From: JAHITU01 sp043800905
Lineage (GTDB): Bacteria; Patescibacteriota; Minisyncoccia; Phycocordibacterales; UBA12079
Length of the DNA stretch: 24,587 bases
Direction of reading: 5' to 3'
NCBI GenBank assembly: GCA_043800905.1
Contig: JAZDMO010000018.1
Location: 1 to 24,587, forward strand
Every line of letters starts with the position of its first letter. Positions within the stretch are counted from its first letter, which is position 1. The position numbers and the translations under genes were made by a program. The notes under the pieces were generated by a model. That model was not told the DNA's origin. It saw nothing but the letters and a program-made list of their open reading frames with translations, and searched no databases. Positions 22,149 through 24,587 of this stretch are shown here, piece by piece.

Positions 22149-22490
22149 TTATTTAATTAAATTTATTTTTTTAAGAGAAAAATAAATTTCTTTTTTTAAT
22201 TTTAAAAAATCAACCTTTTCTACTCCCTTTTTAAAGAAAAAAGCAATAAAGTAAGAAGGTATTATATCTTTATAAATAAGAGAAATTGAATTATATCCCA
22301 TTCTTCTTAATTTATTTCTCATAACAGCTTGTTTAAAATACTTTTTAGAAGCAATAAAAGCAAAACAACTTAGTTTTTTATCATCTTTTTTTAATATTTT
22401 AATTGAAAAATACTCAAAATGGTATAATTTTCCTAAATCAAATAACTCTTTAAATGTTTTAATATTTAATCTTTTTTCTTTAGATAACAT
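22149..22490 (-). CDS. rnpA: Ribonuclease P protein component
   Basis: A 113-residue basic protein that binds the RNase P RNA and helps cut tRNA 5' leaders. I start at the Met at 22490 (MLSKEKRLNIKTFKELF), the usual RnpA opening, rather than 36 bases upstream, because a TATACT box lies just before it. The family pattern is visible: KRL....F..LF near the start, the FAFIASKKYFKQAVMRNKLRR motif (the RNP-like box with conserved R-N-K-x-R-R) in the middle, and a C-terminal helix. Lys is unusually frequent. It lies 60 bp upstream of yidC in the same direction. rpmH, its usual upstream partner, is instead on the other strand. Confidence 0.92.
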   Translation of the reverse strand: MLSKEKRLNIKTFKELFDLGKLYHFEYFSIKILKKDDKKLSCFAFIASKKYFKQAVMRNKLRRMGYNSISLIYKDIIPSYFIAFFFKKGVEKVDFLKLKKEIYFSLKKINLIK

Positions 22491-22500
22491 ACAAATACAG

Positions 22501-22528
22501 TATACTACTGTATTCTTAATTTTCAATT
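22501..22528 (-). promoter_or_regulatory. Promoter of rnpA-yidC-jag
   Basis: On the minus strand TTGAAA, about 16 bases, then TATACT, ending about eight bases before the ATG at 22490. The predicted transcript start is almost at the start codon, giving a very short or absent 5' leader. Confidence 0.5.
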
Positions 22529-22666
22529 CACAATTAATAATTCATAATTTCTAAAAAAAAACACCTAATATTAATACTTAATATTTTAAATATTTATTCA
22601 TTAATAAATATTATTGTTTGAAAATTTAACTAAAATTTAATAAAAAATTCAAAATAACCATATTAC

Positions 22667-22695
22667 TTGTGTTTTTTTCTATTTTACAATATAAT
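22667..22695 (+). promoter_or_regulatory. Promoter of rpmH
   Basis: TTGTGT (22667-22672), a 17-base spacer, then a perfect TATAAT (22690-22695). The predicted start near 22702 is about four bases before the rpmH ATG, so the mRNA would be nearly leaderless. Confidence 0.65.
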
Positions 22696-22705
22696 TCAAG
22701 CCACT

Positions 22706-22840
22706 ATGTCACAAACATATCAACCAAAAAACAGAAAAAGAAATAAAACTCATGGTTTTTTAGTGAGGAGTTTTACTAAATCTGGTAGAAATATAATTAA
22801 AAGAAGGAGACGAAAGGGGAGATCTAAATTAAGTGTTTAA
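22706..22840 (+). CDS. rpmH: 50S ribosomal protein L34
   Basis: A 44-residue, strongly basic protein: MSQTYQPKNRKRNKTHGFL, then VRSFTKSGRNIIKRRRRKGR and SKLSV. This is the complete L34 signature (T.QP..RKR...HGF..R..T..GR..I..RR.KGR..L), at the normal length. L34 is part of the large ribosomal subunit. It is usually the first gene of rpmH-rnpA-yidC-jag, but here it is on the opposite strand from rnpA and points toward dnaA, with its own promoter and terminator. It is easily missed because of its size. Assignment is certain from the sequence; the orientation is the odd part. Confidence 0.96.
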   Translation: MSQTYQPKNRKRNKTHGFLVRSFTKSGRNIIKRRRRKGRSKLSV

Positions 22841-22846
22841 AAAATA

Positions 22847-22884
22847 AAAAAAGTGATAATTTAAAATTATCGCTTTTTTTATTT
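22847..22884 (+). terminator. Terminator of rpmH
   Basis: AAAAAAAGTGATAATT and AATTATCGCTTTTTTT pair around TTAAA-type bases (one G-T pair), followed by more T. It begins a few bases after the rpmH stop and separates rpmH from dnaA. Confidence 0.8.
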
Positions 22885-23018
22885 TTTATTAAATAAATTT
22901 AAACACCAATTTAGTTATCTAAAAAATGTTATCCACAAGTTAAGAACATATTAATACCCTTTCCACAAGTTTTATTAAAAAAGAAACAGTACTATAATGT
23001 TTCTAAATTTAAAAAACA
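22885..23018 (+). other. dnaA upstream region, part of the probable oriC
   Basis: It contains a perfect DnaA box, TTATCCACA (22929-22937), and a near box, CTTTCCACA (22959-22967), followed by a -10 sequence TATAAT (22993-22998) for dnaA. DnaA boxes next to the dnaA promoter usually mean autoregulation and often an origin. Confidence 0.65.
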
Positions 23019-24365
23019 ATGAGTTTAATAACAATGGATAATAAAAAAATATGGGAAGAAGTATTAGCCGGAGTTGAATTAAAACTATCTAAACCTAATT
23101 TTAATACATGGTTTAAAGATACCTATATTATTAGGTATGAAAACGGAACAATTTTTCTAGCTGTTCCTAATGAATTTGTTAAAAATTGGTTACATGAAAA
23201 ATATAATAAATATATTCTTCAAATATTAAGAAATATAGAAAGTAATATTCGTACTATTGAGTATGTTGTTGATAATTCCCAAAACAAAAAAGATGTTTTA
23301 AATAACAATATCCTTAGTTCTAATAATAAATTACCTTTGGATAATTTTTATATAGATAAAAAAGATAACCTTAACCCACGTTATGTTTTTAATTCTTTTA
23401 TAGTTGGAACTTTTAATGAATTAGCTTATGTTGCTTCTCAAGCTATTTTAAAAAAACAAGGAGTAATTTATAATCCTTTATTTATTTATGGAAAAACTGG
23501 TTATGGGAAAACCCATCTTATTCAAGCAATAGGAAATGAATTTAAAGAACAAAATAAAAAAGTTTTTTATATTACTTCAGAAAAATTTTCCATGGATTGT
23601 GTTAATTCTATTCAACAAAATAAACAAAATTTATTTAAAGAAAAATATCGAAAATATGATGTTTTAATTATGGATGATATTCAATTCCTTTCTAAAAAAG
23701 AAAGAACACAAGAGGAATTATTTCATTTATTTAATTATCTTTATGATAATAATAAACAAATTATTTTTTCTTCTGACAAACACCCTAATCATATTCCAGA
23801 TATTGCTGATAGATTAAAATCACGTTTTGGAGCAGGGATGATGGTTGATATTCAAATTCCTGATATGGAATCCAGAGCGGAAATTTTAAAATCTAAATCT
23901 AAATTAAATAATTTCTTTTTATCTGAAAATATTATTAATTATATAGCTTCTGAAGTAAGAGGTAATATTCGTGAACTTGAAGGTATTTTTAATTCTATAA
24001 TGTGTCAATCACAGGTAAAAAAGAAAGAATTAAATCTTCAAGAAATTAAAAACTTAATTAAAATGAATATTACTCCAAAGAAAAATGTCTCTGTAAAAGA
24101 TATTGTTAAGGTGGTAGCTGATTTTTACGGTATTGAAGAAGATATTATTTATAAAAAAACTAGAAAAAAAGAAGTAGTTAAACCAAGACAATTGGTAATG
24201 TTTATTTTAAGAGAAGATTTTAATATTTCTTATCCTTCTATTGGAGAAAAATTAGGGGGAAGAGATCATACAACAGTAATTCATTCCTGTGATAAAATCA
24301 GAGATAATTTAAAAACTAATAATTTATTAGCACAAGAATTAGAACAAATTCGTTCAATTTTTTAG
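23019..24365 (+). CDS. dnaA: Chromosomal replication initiator DnaA
   Basis: A 448-residue initiator that binds DnaA boxes and opens the origin. Domain I (about 1-80) has IWEEVLAGVELKLSKPNFNTWFKDTYI. Domain II is short (about 85-115). The AAA+ domain III starts at about NPRYVFNSFIVGTFNELAYVA, with Walker A GKTGYGKTH, Walker B VLIMDDIQFL, sensor/box VII RLKSRFGAGMMVDIQIPD, and REL.G. Domain IV ends with the DNA-binding signature GGRDHTTVIHSCDKI. Length is typical. The first Met is at 23019; an alternative lies at 23034 (MDNKKIW). It is flanked by DnaA-box-like sites on both sides. Confidence 0.97.
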   Translation: MSLITMDNKKIWEEVLAGVELKLSKPNFNTWFKDTYIIRYENGTIFLAVPNEFVKNWLHEKYNKYILQILRNIESNIRTIEYVVDNSQNKKDVLNNNILSSNNKLPLDNFYIDKKDNLNPRYVFNSFIVGTFNELAYVASQAILKKQGVIYNPLFIYGKTGYGKTHLIQAIGNEFKEQNKKVFYITSEKFSMDCVNSIQQNKQNLFKEKYRKYDVLIMDDIQFLSKKERTQEELFHLFNYLYDNNKQIIFSSDKHPNHIPDIADRLKSRFGAGMMVDIQIPDMESRAEILKSKSKLNNFFLSENIINYIASEVRGNIRELEGIFNSIMCQSQVKKKELNLQEIKNLIKMNITPKKNVSVKDIVKVVADFYGIEEDIIYKKTRKKEVVKPRQLVMFILREDFNISYPSIGEKLGGRDHTTVIHSCDKIRDNLKTNNLLAQELEQIRSIF

Positions 24366-24587
24366 GGGATAAGTTGTTGTTAAGGTATAGGATAAATTGT
24401 TTTTTAAAAAAGGAAAAGTTTTTAAAAATTAAAAAAAATAATTTTTAAACACAATTAATAAAAAATAATCCACAGTTTTCTTTTTTTATTTTTTAAAAAT
24501 ATCTTTTAAAAATAAGATTAAAATTAAGTTATCCACTTATACACACATTATATATATAATAATAATTAAATATATTAAATAATAAAC
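24366..24587. other. Probable replication origin segment downstream of dnaA
   Basis: No gene is seen in these 222 bp up to the window edge. DnaA-box-like 9-mers lie at 24466-24474 (TAATCCACA), 24529-24537 (TTATCCACT) and 24537-24545 (TTATACACA), the last two touching. They are followed by an almost pure A/T stretch with TATATATATAATAATAATTA (from about 24549) that would suit a DNA-unwinding element. A box cluster plus an AT-rich tract between dnaA and the next gene is a standard bacterial origin layout. Confidence 0.65.

Overview
The window is about 24.6 kb of very AT-rich DNA. It looks like a chromosomal segment of a Patescibacteria (CPR, Parcubacteria-type) genome. The reasons are the compact set of CPR-typical genes (short YidC, four-helix-bundle proteins, a minimal VirB4/PrgI/VirB6-type secretion cluster, LysM-M23 protein), the near absence of Shine-Dalgarno sequences before starts, and an abundance of small palindromic repeats. 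UGA acts as a stop (ends of the genes at 411-1946 and 14635-15252), so recoding of UGA as glycine, as in Gracilibacteria/Absconditabacteria, is unlikely. The exact lineage cannot be read from the sequence alone.

Layout. 1-2160: a four-helix-bundle protein, a YifB/ComM-type AAA+ ATPase, and a convergent small cysteine-containing protein. 2163-3125: repeats around a small coiled-coil protein, closed by two strong hairpin terminators. 3160-4233 (minus): an exported LysM/M23 peptidase-like protein, then about 490 bp without a gene. 4723-6675: a UvrD/PcrA helicase with a long terminator hairpin. About 6788-7055: a strongly structured RNA with its own promoter and terminator and no family I can name. 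7112-8035: rRNA dimethyltransferase KsgA, which carries an in-frame palindromic repeat insertion. A sister copy of that repeat lies just downstream.

8402-20439 is a co-directional cluster for a reduced type IV secretion-like machine. It encodes a TSP3-repeat membrane protein, a large exported protein, a VirB6/TrbL-like polytopic protein, an acidic soluble protein, PrgI, a TraC/VirB4 N-terminal-like protein, the VirB4 ATPase, a small membrane protein, an exported Ig-like protein, a two-helix VirB2-like pilin with a Cys-rich tail, and a membrane-anchored protein. VirB8/9/10, VirB11, VirD4 and a relaxase are not seen, so canonical conjugation is not supported. The cluster is interrupted by a frameshifted four-helix-bundle gene flanked by inverted repeats.

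20821-24587 is the replication-origin neighbourhood. jag, yidC and rnpA lie on the minus strand. rpmH and dnaA lie on the plus strand, so rpmH is flipped relative to the usual rpmH-rnpA-yidC-jag string. DnaA-box-like sites sit on both sides of dnaA.

The most unusual features are a modular palindromic repeat family (conserved ends resembling CTGGATTGC / CGCAATGAC around different palindromic cores), with one member inside the ksgA reading frame and another reaching the start of virB4, and the unassigned structured RNA upstream of ksgA.
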